Assembly: GCA_028284635.1 (NCBI GenBank)
Contig: JANQRJ010000019.1
Location: forward strand, 1-64,000
Reading direction: 5' to 3'
Source: Pelagicoccus sp.
Lineage (GTDB): Bacteria > Verrucomicrobiota > Verrucomicrobiia > Opitutales > Opitutaceae
DNA length: 64,000 nt
The position numbers and the translations under genes were made by a program. The notes under the pieces are model-generated. The model saw only the letters and a program-made list of their open reading frames with translations, was not told the origin of the DNA and made no database searches. How positions within the stretch are numbered: position 1 is the first letter of the stretch; the number at the start of each line of letters is the position of its first letter. Positions 18,502 through 26,838 of this stretch are shown in pieces.

Positions 18502-19842
18502 CTATTCACCCCTGCCCTGTCGCGCCAGGCGAACCAGACGGCGAAGCAAGCATGCGGAAGCGAACGCCAAACCCACCGCCAAACCAATCCAAACCCCCAC
18601 CGGTCCCAGCCCTGCCCAAAAGCCAAGCACATAGCCCAACGGCAAAGCCAAAGCCCAGTAAGACAGGAAACTCACCAGCACCGGTACGTTCACATCCGAC
18701 ATGCCCCGCAGCGCCCCCATGCACGCCACCTGGACCCCATCGAAAATCTGGAACAAGCCAACCACCACGAAGATAGCCGCCGCCAGCTCCACAACCAGCT
18801 CGTCCTCCACGAAGAATCCCGCCAGCCAAGATCCGAAAAACAGGAAAAAAGCCGCCGCCAACACCGTCTGGAAAACCGTGAAGCCCAAAGTAGACAGATA
18901 GACCAACCGAATCTGGAAGAAATCCCCCGAACCGAACGCCGCTCCAACGCGAATCCCACAAGCGATCGACACCCCCAGCGGCACCATGAAGGCCATCGCC
19001 GCGCAAGACAGCGCCACCTGATGAGCCGCCAAGGCCTCCTTGCCTAGCCAGCCCACGATTACCCCCGCGCCAGCAAAGGCGCCCACCTCGAACATATGCT
19101 GCCCCGCCGAAGGCACTCCCAGCTTCAGGATCGAGCGAAACCCCTTCCAAGCGTAGCCCGAAAGCCACCGCCTGGGGAGCAAGCCCTCAAGACGCTTGGC
19201 CCTCAGCAAAAACGCCAGCATCCCTAATGCGATCAGGCAGCGCGCAATCAACGTCGCCCAGCCAGCGCCCGCCAATCCAAGCTCCGGAAACCCCAGCTTC
19301 CCGAAGATCAACAGCCAATTCAGTCCGGCGTTCACGCAGATCCCGCTCAAAAGGATGACCATCGGAGGATTCGACCAACCCAAACCCTCGCAAACGCACT
19401 TCAGGCACTGATACACCAGCGCCGGCACCAGCGACAGAACCATCAGCCAATAGTAGTCCCAAGCCGCTTCCACCACCGCCTCCTCCTGCCCATAGCCGTC
19501 CAGGAAGAGCCCGTTGATCGACAAGACCAACACCGCGCCCCCCGCGCAGACCAGCGACAAAAGCAAGCCATGCCCGATATGCCCACCCACCGCAGCCGCA
19601 TCGCCCGCGCCACGCGCCTGCGAGACCAGCACGGTCACAGCCGCAAACAATCCAATCAGCGTCACCAGCGGCACCAGCAACAGATTGTTCACAAATGCCG
19701 ACGCCCCCAGCTCTGCCACCCCAACGCGCCCGATCATAAAAGTGTCCACTACCCCGATCAGGATCTGGCCCACATTTCCCGCCACTATCGGCCCCGCCAG
19801 ACGCAAGGTCTTCTTCAATTCCGATGTCCAAGCGCCAAGCAC
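18502..19842 (-). CDS. MATE-family multidrug/toxin exporter (NorM-like)
   Basis: A 446-residue inner-membrane antiporter with about 12 hydrophobic segments in two homologous halves. Family blocks are the N-terminal LAGPIVAGNVGQILIGVVDTF, split by the first membrane segment, GRVGVAELGASAFVN and, in the second half, VGWLGKEALAAHQVALSCAA. MATE proteins export cationic drugs or metabolites using Na+ or H+. The start codon is GTG. A perfect 13-bp-arm palindrome lies about 75 bp upstream and may be an operator. The substrate cannot be told from sequence. Confidence 0.92.
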   Translation of the reverse strand: MLGAWTSELKKTLRLAGPIVAGNVGQILIGVVDTFMIGRVGVAELGASAFVNNLLLVPLVTLIGLFAAVTVLVSQARGAGDAAAVGGHIGHGLLLSLVCAGGAVLVLSINGLFLDGYGQEEAVVEAAWDYYWLMVLSLVPALVYQCLKCVCEGLGWSNPPMVILLSGICVNAGLNWLLIFGKLGFPELGLAGAGWATLIARCLIALGMLAFLLRAKRLEGLLPRRWLSGYAWKGFRSILKLGVPSAGQHMFEVGAFAGAGVIVGWLGKEALAAHQVALSCAAMAFMVPLGVSIACGIRVGAAFGSGDFFQIRLVYLSTLGFTVFQTVLAAAFFLFFGSWLAGFFVEDELVVELAAAIFVVVGLFQIFDGVQVACMGALRGMSDVNVPVLVSFLSYWALALPLGYVLGFWAGLGPVGVWIGLAVGLAFASACLLRRLVRLARQGRGE

Positions 19843-19915
19843 GAGCCGCAGAAAGCCGCGCCCTCACTCTGCGGGCAACGCTTTTCCCGTCACTCCCCAA
19901 CCCGCCTTTTGCATG

Positions 19916-19943
19916 ATAGCTTTGGCAACCTTGCCAAAGCTAT
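19916..19943. promoter_or_regulatory. perfect palindrome upstream of the MATE gene (candidate operator)
   Basis: ATAGCTTTGGCAA / TTGCCAAAGCTAT: 13-bp arms separated by CC. It lacks a T run and lies 74 bp before the exporter start, so a repressor or activator site is more likely than a terminator. It occurs once in the window. Confidence 0.5.
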
Positions 19944-20054
19944 GATACAGACGAAGTGAAAGAAGCGGTGCGGTGGAAGAGTTTCAGTCTTCCAAACGCC
20001 TCGGCGCAATGATCTGCCGGCGACCGCATCGGCCCTTGAACCCGGCAAAAGGAA

Positions 20055-20369
20055 TCAGCTGACGATCTCGAAGATCCGATGCAGGCGCAGCAGCTCGATC
20101 ACGGACTGTACAGGAGCTTTCACGCGTGTCAGGCGAACCGAGCCAGAACCTTCCGGCAAGCGCTTATAGACGCCCAGCAAGGCGCCGACACCGGAACTGT
20201 CGATGAACTCCACCCGGGAGAAATCCAGTTCCACGCTCTGCACATCGTCACCCCAAATCGCGTCCACCCGCCTCTTGAAATCGCGAGTCGAGGCGGCGTC
20301 CAGGCGACTCACCCCGACTTCGGCCTTCAAGGCTCCAGCGATCGTTTGACCTTCCAGTACTAAGCTCAT
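20055..20369 (-). CDS. anti-sigma factor antagonist (STAS domain)
   Basis: A 104-residue single STAS domain from ATG 20369 (MSLVLEGQTI). It contains the signature VEFIDSSGVGALLG, in which the second Ser is the phosphorylation site of SpoIIAA/RsbV proteins, and a following basic segment. In partner switching, unphosphorylated STAS protein binds the anti-sigma kinase and frees the sigma factor. It is divergent from an operon whose last product carries an RsbW-like ATPase and an RsbU-like phosphatase, a natural partner. Residues upstream of ATG 20369 in the same frame look non-family. Confidence 0.88.
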   Translation of the reverse strand: MSLVLEGQTIAGALKAEVGVSRLDAASTRDFKRRVDAIWGDDVQSVELDFSRVEFIDSSGVGALLGVYKRLPEGSGSVRLTRVKAPVQSVIELLRLHRIFEIVS

Positions 20370-20495
20370 TTCTGCGGTATTTTTAGGAAAAAGACAGGAT
20401 CGACGTCCCAGGAAAGACGGAACGCCACCCATTCTCTATACGGCGGCGCTCAAGAGCTCTTGAGTTCCCCAACCCAAATCGACAGACATTCGTCC

Positions 20496-21140
20496 ATGCG
20501 ACGCCCTTTCATCATCGGCATCACCGGCGGTAGCGGCTCGGGCAAAAGCTGGCTCGCCGAAAAGCTGGTCGCCCACTTCGGACCAAACGTCGCCAGCCAC
20601 CTCGAGCAGGATCGCTACTATCGAGACCAAAGCCAGACCCCACCCGCAGCCGCTGCTCAAACGAACTTCGACCACCCAGACGCCCTCGAACTCGAACTCC
20701 TGCGCAACCACCTCCAGCAGCTCGCCGCCGGAAATCCCATCGAAGCGCCCATCTACGACTTCGCCCGATTCTCCCGCCGAGCCGAAACCCAAACCATTCG
20801 CCCCACGCCGCTCATAGTCGTCGAAGGCCTCCTCGTACTGCACGAGCCAAGCCTCGCCAAACTCTTCGACCTGTCTCTCTTCGTTGACGCTCCCGCCGAC
20901 ATTCGCCTCCTGCGCCGCATCCGCCGAGACCTCCAGGAACGCGGCTACCCGCTCGAGCGAATCCTGGAGTTCTGGGAAACCCGAGCCCATCCCATGTTCG
21001 AGCGCTACGTGCGCCCCCAAGCCGACCACGCTTCGCTCATATGGCGCTCCCTCGAAGATACCGCTTTTGTCCCCCGCTTTCTGGCCGATCTAGAGACACG
21101 ATTGGCCCCCCATGCACAGCAAGACAAACGAACAGGATAA
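20496..21140 (+). CDS. udk: uridine kinase-like P-loop kinase
   Basis: Phosphorylates uridine/cytidine to the monophosphate. The 214-residue protein has Walker A GITGGSGSGKSW, the QDRYYRD substrate loop, FDHPDALELELL and the IVVEGLLVL block. RRIRRDLQERG, the lid Arg segment, is also family-typical. ATG 20496 (MRRPFIIGITGG) is preferred over TTG 20460, which would add 12 residues before the first strand. Its end overlaps the sugar transferase gene by 29 bp. UMP supply for UDP-sugars links it to the genes downstream (inference). Confidence 0.85.
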   Translation: MRRPFIIGITGGSGSGKSWLAEKLVAHFGPNVASHLEQDRYYRDQSQTPPAAAAQTNFDHPDALELELLRNHLQQLAAGNPIEAPIYDFARFSRRAETQTIRPTPLIVVEGLLVLHEPSLAKLFDLSLFVDAPADIRLLRRIRRDLQERGYPLERILEFWETRAHPMFERYVRPQADHASLIWRSLEDTAFVPRFLADLETRLAPHAQQDKRTG

Positions 21141-21849
21141 GGAGCTCGTAAACTACTGGGCGCGCGCCGCCACGCCCGCAGGCAAAGCCCGGCTAAAACT
21201 GCGGGTCGCCACCAAACGCTGCCTCTGGTCCGCCGTACTCGTCCTCTCCCTCGGACTGAAACGCATCATCGACATCGTTGTCTCCGGCTGCGCCCTGCTC
21301 GCTCTCACCCCCGTCTACGCCGTCACCGCCCTGCTCATCAAGCTCGAGGACGGCGGCCCCATTTTCTTCAAGCAAGAGAGAGTAGGCTACCGAGGCGAAC
21401 GCTTCCACATGTGGAAGTTCCGCTCCATGGTCGTCAACGCCGACGCCCTCAAAGACCAGCTCCTCAACCAAAACGAACACAGCAGCAGCTCCGTGACCTT
21501 CAAGATGAAGCACGATCCCCGCATCACCCGAATCGGTCGCTTCATCCGCAAGTACTCCGTCGACGAACTGCCACAGTTTTGGAATGTCTTCCGAGGCGAG
21601 ATGTCCATCGTCGGACCCCGCCCCTGCGTGCCTCGCGAAGTCATCGTCTACTCAGTCGAGGAACGCATGCGCCTGCTCGCCAAGCCCGGCCTCACCTGCT
21701 TCTGGCAAGTAGCCGGCCGCGCCGACATCGACTTCGAAGGCCAGGTCCAGCTCGACGTCCAGTACATCCGCTCCGAAAGCGTCTGGCTCGACATCAAGCT
21801 CCTGCTCAAAACCATCCCCGCCGTCCTGCTCGGCAAAGGAGCCTACTAG
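21112..21849 (+). CDS. polyprenyl-phosphate sugar-1-phosphate transferase (exopolysaccharide initiation)
   Basis: A 245-residue inner-membrane enzyme that moves a sugar phosphate from a nucleotide sugar to undecaprenyl phosphate, the first step of exopolysaccharide repeat synthesis. One membrane hairpin lies near residues 50-75 (KRIIDIVVSG..). The family motifs follow in order: GGPIFFKQERVG, FHMWKFRSM, RKYSVDELPQFWNV, GEMSIVGPRP and KPGLTCFWQV. The long N-terminal domain of WbaP is missing, as in the short PglC/EpsL type. It sits in an overlapping operon with udk and a beta-helix gene. Confidence 0.92.
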   Translation: MHSKTNEQDKELVNYWARAATPAGKARLKLRVATKRCLWSAVLVLSLGLKRIIDIVVSGCALLALTPVYAVTALLIKLEDGGPIFFKQERVGYRGERFHMWKFRSMVVNADALKDQLLNQNEHSSSSVTFKMKHDPRITRIGRFIRKYSVDELPQFWNVFRGEMSIVGPRPCVPREVIVYSVEERMRLLAKPGLTCFWQVAGRADIDFEGQVQLDVQYIRSESVWLDIKLLLKTIPAVLLGKGAY

Positions 21850-21851
21850 CC

Positions 21852-23042
21852 ATGGCCAAAGTCAAGAGAACCTGGCACATCCTCCTCCCCGACTGGAGCG
21901 AGCACGACGCCATCTGGCAGTCCGAAAAGCCCTTCGCCCTCTGGCCCGTCGGCAACCAGCCTCTCATCGCACACTGGATGGACGAAGCCGTCCACCAGGA
22001 GATCCAGCACATCACCCTCTACACCGCCGACCGGCCCGCCGAACTGCGCGCCTATCTCAACCGCGGAGCCTACTGGTCGCGCCCCATCGAAGTCTGCCCC
22101 ATCCGTAGCGACGAAGAAGCCCCTGTCGACGCCCGACCCCTCGTCGGTCTGCCTCGCGCCAATCGTCTCCCCTCGCCCATCGAAGGCCAGACCGGACTCC
22201 TCCAGCACTGGCTCCACCTCAACCGCCGGTGGCTCGACAATCTTCAGGACTACACGCTCAAGATCGAGGTGCAGCACCCCTCCGGCGGATGGGTCGGTCC
22301 GCACACCAGCATTCACCCGAGCGCCAAGCTCGTACCCCCATTTTGGATACAAGCGAAAGGGGAAGTCGGAGCCGGAGCGCAGATCGGACCCTACGCCTGC
22401 ATTGGCGAGAACACCATCGTCGACCAAAACGCCATCGTGCAAAACTCCTTCGTGCTGCCCGGCACCATGGTCGGCAGCAACACCTCCCTAGACGGCGTCG
22501 CCGCTCAAGGCGGACTCCTGCTCGACGGGAGAAACGGATGCCGCGTCGCCATCGCCGACTCCTTCATCCTCTCCGACATCGGCGACTCCATCTCCAGCGC
22601 CAACTGGAGCGAACGCCTTGCCGCCCTCGCCCTCTTCTGTCTGCTCTCCCCGATCGCCGCCCTCGGACGCCTCGACTGGAGCGAGCTTGAGGCCCACGAC
22701 GGCCGCGGCGGCGCCCTTCGCCTCAAGACCGGTCGCAAAGGCCGCCTCCTCATACGCCGCTGGCACTGGCTCAAGGAAGTCGTCAAGGGCCGCATGCGCC
22801 TCGTTGGCATCCTGCCCCGCCCCGTCGACTGGCAGGCCGAAACCGCCGACGCCGAAGTCTCCCGGCGCCTCATTTCCACCACCCCCGGCGTGCTCGCCCT
22901 CTCCGACGTGCACGACTGCCACTCGCCCTGCGACCCCACAGAGTGGATACACGCCTCCTACCAAGCCTTCGCCAGCGACAAGAGCATTCGCAAGCTCCTC
23001 CGCGCCCAGATCTGGAAACTCGCCTTCAAGTCGATCGCATGA
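21852..23042 (+). CDS. left-handed beta-helix sugar-nucleotide protein with degenerate sugar-transferase tail
   Basis: A 396-residue protein from ATG 21852. Residues about 1-120 resemble a GlmU/RfbA-type nucleotidyltransferase but lack a clear nucleotide-binding loop. Residues about 150-235 are hexapeptide repeats (IHPSAKLVP, VGAGAQIGPYACIGENTIVDQNA split across turns). The C-terminal 120 residues end in KEVVKGRMRLVGILPRP and STTPGVLALSD, which echo the GEMSIVGPRP and KPGLT motifs of the adjacent transferase. It looks like a fusion with a worn sugar transferase. It is 2 bp downstream of the transferase and overlaps the next gene by 4 bp, so it is translationally coupled. Confidence 0.7.
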   Translation: MAKVKRTWHILLPDWSEHDAIWQSEKPFALWPVGNQPLIAHWMDEAVHQEIQHITLYTADRPAELRAYLNRGAYWSRPIEVCPIRSDEEAPVDARPLVGLPRANRLPSPIEGQTGLLQHWLHLNRRWLDNLQDYTLKIEVQHPSGGWVGPHTSIHPSAKLVPPFWIQAKGEVGAGAQIGPYACIGENTIVDQNAIVQNSFVLPGTMVGSNTSLDGVAAQGGLLLDGRNGCRVAIADSFILSDIGDSISSANWSERLAALALFCLLSPIAALGRLDWSELEAHDGRGGALRLKTGRKGRLLIRRWHWLKEVVKGRMRLVGILPRPVDWQAETADAEVSRRLISTTPGVLALSDVHDCHSPCDPTEWIHASYQAFASDKSIRKLLRAQIWKLAFKSIA

Positions 23043-24772
23043 GCTCCGATGGCATAGCGTATCACGAATCTGGATATTGCGAATTTCCAGCTCGTCTCGA
23101 CCAGGTAGCCCAGGTCTCAGCCCTGCTCAAGGCCTTTTGCCAAGGCAAGTGCCTCGACGAGACGCTCTGGCCGCAGATCGACCTCGCCTTCTGCGAATGT
23201 CTCAACAACGCAGTGGAGCACGGCTGCGGCGAAGACCCCTCCAAGATCGTCAAAGCCAGCTGGAGGTGGCTCGAAGACAATCTGCTGATCGAGGTCGAGG
23301 ACCCGGGAGTCTATCGCGAACCCGCCCACGACCATGCCCTTCCCGCCAACCCCCTAGCCGAATCCGGTCGCGGCAACTTCATCATCGACTCCATCGCCGA
23401 CTCCCACCGTCGCGAACCCACCGCCTACGGCCAGAAGGTCAGCCTGAAAATCGCCACCCATCTCCCGTCCGACGCCATCGAGAAGCTCGAGGAAACCTAC
23501 GCCCTCCTCCAGACGCTGACCAACGACCTCAACGCCTCCTACGCCGAACAGGAGATCGTGCAAGGCTTCGCCAAAGACATGGCTAACCTACCCGCCATCG
23601 AGCAGATCATCGCCGAAGGAGTGACCCGCCTCCGAGGCATCGTCCAGATCGAGCGGGCGAATGTCTGGAAACTTCTCCCCGAGGGCGCCTTCGAAAACAT
23701 GTACTGCGAAGGCTCCGGCAGCCTCACCATCCGCGAGGCCGTCGTCCACCCCGACAAAGCCTCCGCCTGCTGTACCGTCGTCGCCACCGAGATCGAAGCC
23801 CTCATCGAAGACTGCTCCATTCTCGCTCAAGACGATCCCCTGTATCGACAAAGCGGATGCGCCATCGTCTGTCCCATCGTCTATCAGAAGGACTGCCTCG
23901 GAGTTCTCGCCCTGCACTCCCCGCAAAAGGAAAAAACCCACCTATTTAAAAAGGCCCTGCCTCTGGCCAAAGTCCTGGCCCAGTTTCTCGGCATGGCCTA
24001 CACCAGCGCCAAGGCCTTCAGCCAGCGAGAGGAACAGGAACGCTCCAACACCCAGCTCGAAGTGGCCGCCGAGATCCAGCGTTCCCTGCTACCTTCCTCG
24101 TATCCAAGCAACAAGCACTGCCAAGTCACCGGCCGCTGCGAAGCCGCCATGGCGGTAGGCGGCGACTACATAGACGCCATCGAGATCCGCGACGCCGGAC
24201 TGCTCGTGGTCATCGCCGACGTGATGGGCAAGGGCGTGCCCGCAGCGCTGCTCGCCACCATCTTCCGCACCGCCATTCGCTCTCGCCTCAACCTCGCCGA
24301 GACCCCTGGCTGGTTACTCTCCAAGATCAACAAGCAGTTCCACGAAGAGCTCGGCCACCTCAACATGTTCATCACCGCCCAGGCCGCCTTTCTCGACTAC
24401 GGCAAGAAGGTGCTCAAGCTCGCCAGCGCCGGCCACTGCCCCGCGCTCCTGCTCGACGGCAGCTCAAGCGAAATCCAGAACCTGCAAGCCGAAGGCATAC
24501 CCCTCGGCATCGATCCAGAAGACCTCTACGAAGAACGCCTGATCGAGCTTCAGACCAATTCTCGACTCCTCTTTCTCACGGACGGCTTCTACGAAGCCGA
24601 GAACGCCGACGGCGAAATGCTCGGAGTCGACCGACTCACCGCCGCCGCCGCCAGCTTCTGGCAAGACGGCATTGAAGCCGTGCCCAACCACGCCTTCCAC
24701 TTCGTCAGCAAATTCTCCCAAGGCCACTCCGCCCGAGACGACCGCACTCTGCTCGCCCTCGAAGTCCTCTAG
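23039..24772 (+). CDS. partner-switching phosphatase: RsbW-like ATPase, GAF and SpoIIE/PP2C domains
   Basis: A 577-residue soluble regulator. Residues about 10-140 are a HATPase_c_2 kinase fold (N box AFCECLNNAVEHG, VEDPGV, ESGRGNFII). About 170-330 form a GAF domain, followed by a coiled-coil linker (SNTQLEVAAEIQRSLLP). About 370-575 form the SpoIIE phosphatase with metal-binding Asp in VGGDYIDAIE, IADVMGKGVPAAL and RDDRTLLAL. ATG overlaps the upstream stop (ATGA). Such proteins dephosphorylate STAS antagonists; the divergent STAS gene at 20055 is the obvious substrate. The layout suggests post-translational control of polysaccharide output. Confidence 0.88.
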   Translation: MSSDGIAYHESGYCEFPARLDQVAQVSALLKAFCQGKCLDETLWPQIDLAFCECLNNAVEHGCGEDPSKIVKASWRWLEDNLLIEVEDPGVYREPAHDHALPANPLAESGRGNFIIDSIADSHRREPTAYGQKVSLKIATHLPSDAIEKLEETYALLQTLTNDLNASYAEQEIVQGFAKDMANLPAIEQIIAEGVTRLRGIVQIERANVWKLLPEGAFENMYCEGSGSLTIREAVVHPDKASACCTVVATEIEALIEDCSILAQDDPLYRQSGCAIVCPIVYQKDCLGVLALHSPQKEKTHLFKKALPLAKVLAQFLGMAYTSAKAFSQREEQERSNTQLEVAAEIQRSLLPSSYPSNKHCQVTGRCEAAMAVGGDYIDAIEIRDAGLLVVIADVMGKGVPAALLATIFRTAIRSRLNLAETPGWLLSKINKQFHEELGHLNMFITAQAAFLDYGKKVLKLASAGHCPALLLDGSSSEIQNLQAEGIPLGIDPEDLYEERLIELQTNSRLLFLTDGFYEAENADGEMLGVDRLTAAAASFWQDGIEAVPNHAFHFVSKFSQGHSARDDRTLLALEVL

Positions 24773-24788
24773 CGTCGTGTCGCAAAAC

Positions 24789-25010
24789 GTAGCGCGGAGC
24801 TTTAGCCCGCGTCCGCAATCTGCCCTCATCATCCCCCTCCTCATCTTCATCCCCCTCCTCATCTTCATCTTCATCTTCATCCTCATCTTCATCTTCATCC
24901 TCATCTTCATCCTCATCCCAGGATCATCCTCATCCCAGGATAAAGATGAGGATGAAGAAGAGGATGAGGATAAGAAACGACGCGGCCGCGGGCTAAAGCT
25001 CCGCGCTACG
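24789..25010. repeat. compound palindrome: REP family A arms enclosing a TCATCY repeat hairpin
   Basis: The outer arms are GTAGCGCGGAGCTTTAGCCC (24789 onward) and GGGCTAAAGCTCCGCGCTAC (to 25010). Between them are about 100 bp of CTCATCTTCATC/CCTCATC units (24826-24920), then CCCAGGAT repeated and a complementary GATGAGGATGAAG arm (24945-24972). The whole 222 bp can fold on itself. Confidence 0.85.
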
Positions 25011-25095
25011 TTTCATGCATGAAACGACACTAGCCAAGGCGCGAAAATTGGCCTCGCCTCGGTTGGCGAACTCCAATGGGTTTGGCTCCCGCAAC

Positions 25096-26085
25096 ATGAA
25101 CCCCCGCCTCGCCGCGCTCCTCAAGAGCCAGTCGTTCACTCTAGCCCTGCTCGCCTCCGTAGCGGCAGCCATGCTCGTACCCGAGTTCGGAGCAAAAGAC
25201 GGACCTCTGAAAACGGGCCTTACCACTAAGCTCGCCGTCGCCCTCATATTCCTGATCCAAGGTCTCTCCCTGCCCACACGTCAGATCGCTCGCAGCGCGA
25301 CAAGGCTCCGCCTCCACGCCTTCTGCCAGATCGCAATCTTCGTCGCAGCCCCCCTGCTCATGCTCGCGCTTCTTTCAGTGTCCGGCAATTGGATACACCC
25401 GGATCTGAAGGTCGGCTTCATTTACCTGTCCATCTTACCCACTACTATCTCCTCCGCTATCGTCATGACTTCCAACAGCGACGGAGACAGTTCGGCGGCC
25501 CTCTTTTCCACCGCGCTTTCAAACGTCCTCGGAGTATTCATAACTCCCTTACTCTGCGGACTGCTCATCGCCTCCTCTACCGATGCCTTCCCCTCGCTCG
25601 GGAGCCTCGTCTTGAAACTATCCCTGCTCGTCCTTCTGCCCCTGCTGGTCGGGCAAGCTGTCCGACCCCTCATACGCAGCCGGGCGGATGCCTCCAAGAA
25701 GCTCTTCAAGCGCCTGAGCAACGCTCTGATCGTCTTCATCGTTTTCGCCGCCTTCTGCGAAAGCGCCAAGCAAGGCATCTGGAGCACGATCGAAACCGAG
25801 GAGCTTGCGGCAGCCCTCGGTTTCACGACGCTGTATCTGCTCTCCCTTTCCGGACTGGTCTGGCTGGCCGCTCCGATCGCGACTCGCGGCCCAGCCGAGC
25901 GCATCGCCGCCTTTTTCTGCGCTTCCCAAAAAACGCTGGCGGCCGGAGCTCCAATGGCGGCAGTCATCTTCGCGGTTTTCGAGGCCCCCGGTCTCATCAT
26001 CCTGCCCATCATGCTCTACCACCCCCTGCAGCTGCTCCTAGCAGGGGCGCTATCGCCTTGGTTCCGAAAAAAAGCATCCCCCTGA
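25096..26085 (+). CDS. SBF-like membrane transporter (bile acid:sodium symporter family, YfeH type)
   Basis: A 329-residue inner-membrane protein with about ten hydrophobic segments. Starting from ATG 25096 (MNPRLAALLKSQSF), it shows the SBF-like family blocks LIFLIQGLSLPT, LSILPTTISSAIVMTSNSDGD and FCASQKTLAAGAPMA, which hold the conserved polar residues of the crossover region. Members move organic anions with Na+; the substrate is unknown here. The 27 residues upstream in frame read into the REP arm and are excluded. It stands alone. Confidence 0.85.
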   Translation: MNPRLAALLKSQSFTLALLASVAAAMLVPEFGAKDGPLKTGLTTKLAVALIFLIQGLSLPTRQIARSATRLRLHAFCQIAIFVAAPLLMLALLSVSGNWIHPDLKVGFIYLSILPTTISSAIVMTSNSDGDSSAALFSTALSNVLGVFITPLLCGLLIASSTDAFPSLGSLVLKLSLLVLLPLLVGQAVRPLIRSRADASKKLFKRLSNALIVFIVFAAFCESAKQGIWSTIETEELAAALGFTTLYLLSLSGLVWLAAPIATRGPAERIAAFFCASQKTLAAGAPMAAVIFAVFEAPGLIILPIMLYHPLQLLLAGALSPWFRKKASP

Positions 26086-26126
26086 TTGGTAGCCGAAGTC
26101 GCACAGGCAAACGGCATTGATCTTTC

Positions 26127-26151
26127 TATGCTTTTATGCTTTTACGTTTTT
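26127..26151 (+). repeat. octamer repeat ending at the antitoxin start codon
   Basis: TATGCTTT, TATGCTTT, TACGTTTT then T directly before ATG 26152. This is tandem repetition that runs into a start codon, as with the ure heptamers but with a different unit. Confidence 0.65.
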
Positions 26152-26412
26152 ATGCGTACAACTGTAGAAATCCAGGATGTCCTTTTCAGAAGGATCAAAA
26201 GCGCGGCAGCAGTGAGAGGCGTCACGCTCAAACGTTTCTTGCATTCGGCCATCGCACGCGAGCTGGAGCGCATCGAACACCTGGAGGCCAGTAGCAAGCG
26301 AACCGTACAGTTCCCTCTGGTCCCTTCCAAAAAGCCCGGGGCTAAAGTCCCGCTCACGAACGAGAGAATCAGCGAGATCCTTGATGAGGAGGACATAGAT
26401 GCTCTTGCCTGA
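26152..26412 (+). CDS. VapB-like antitoxin
   Basis: An 86-residue protein from ATG 26152 (MRTTVEIQDVLFRRIKSAAA). The N-terminal half is a ribbon-helix-helix-like DNA-binding pattern: a beta strand RTTVEIQDVLF followed by two helices. The C-terminal half is acidic and flexible (ERISEILDEEDIDALA), suited to blocking the toxin active site. It overlaps the toxin gene by 14 bp, the usual coupling of such pairs. Known VapB proteins repress their own promoter; the octamer repeat lies where the operator would be. Confidence 0.82.
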   Translation: MRTTVEIQDVLFRRIKSAAAVRGVTLKRFLHSAIARELERIEHLEASSKRTVQFPLVPSKKPGAKVPLTNERISEILDEEDIDALA

Positions 26413-26824
26413 CATAAACGTCTGGCTTGCGCTCAGCTTCGAGTCCCACGTTTGCCACAAGTCGGCGAAAGCGTGGATCGATAGTGTCGGCAACGACGAG
26501 ATCGCTTTCTGTCGGCAGACCCAGCAGGGGTACCTGCGATTGGCCTCGAACCCGAAGGCTCTCGGCAAGGACGCGGTGACCATGGAAAAGGCGTGGAATC
26601 TCTACGAGCGAATCCTGAGCGACCCTCGAATCACTCTCCTGCCCGAACCGGTCGATATCGAGTCCAAATGGAAAAGGCTAACCGCGCGCCGCTCGCGGTC
26701 GCCAAAGCTTTGGAACGACGCATGGATCGGCGCATTCGCGATCGTCGAGCAAGCGAGACTCATCACCTTCGACAAAGCGTTTAGGCAATTCGAGGGCCTC
26801 AATTACCTGATCCTATCGCAATGA
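26399..26824 (+). CDS. VapC-like PIN-domain ribonuclease toxin
   Basis: A 141-residue PIN-domain protein. Acidic metal-binding residues are visible at Asp5 (LLPDINVWLAL), near the centre, and in LWNDAWIGAFA and LITFDKAFRQF. The FCRQTQQGYLRLASNP segment is typical of the VapC subgroup that often carries 'TA system VapC family' labels. VapC toxins cut tRNA or rRNA and arrest growth. The gene overlaps its antitoxin and ends 14 bp from the convergent uvrA gene. Confidence 0.85.
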   Translation: MLLPDINVWLALSFESHVCHKSAKAWIDSVGNDEIAFCRQTQQGYLRLASNPKALGKDAVTMEKAWNLYERILSDPRITLLPEPVDIESKWKRLTARRSRSPKLWNDAWIGAFAIVEQARLITFDKAFRQFEGLNYLILSQ

Positions 26825-26838
26825 GTCCCTGTTGCGAG

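Noticed and set aside
24826..24975. CRISPR array
   Set aside because: The units are 6-7 bp slippage repeats with no constant repeat-spacer spacing and no cas genes; the PaaX Cas2-like fold at 58200 is not a Cas protein.
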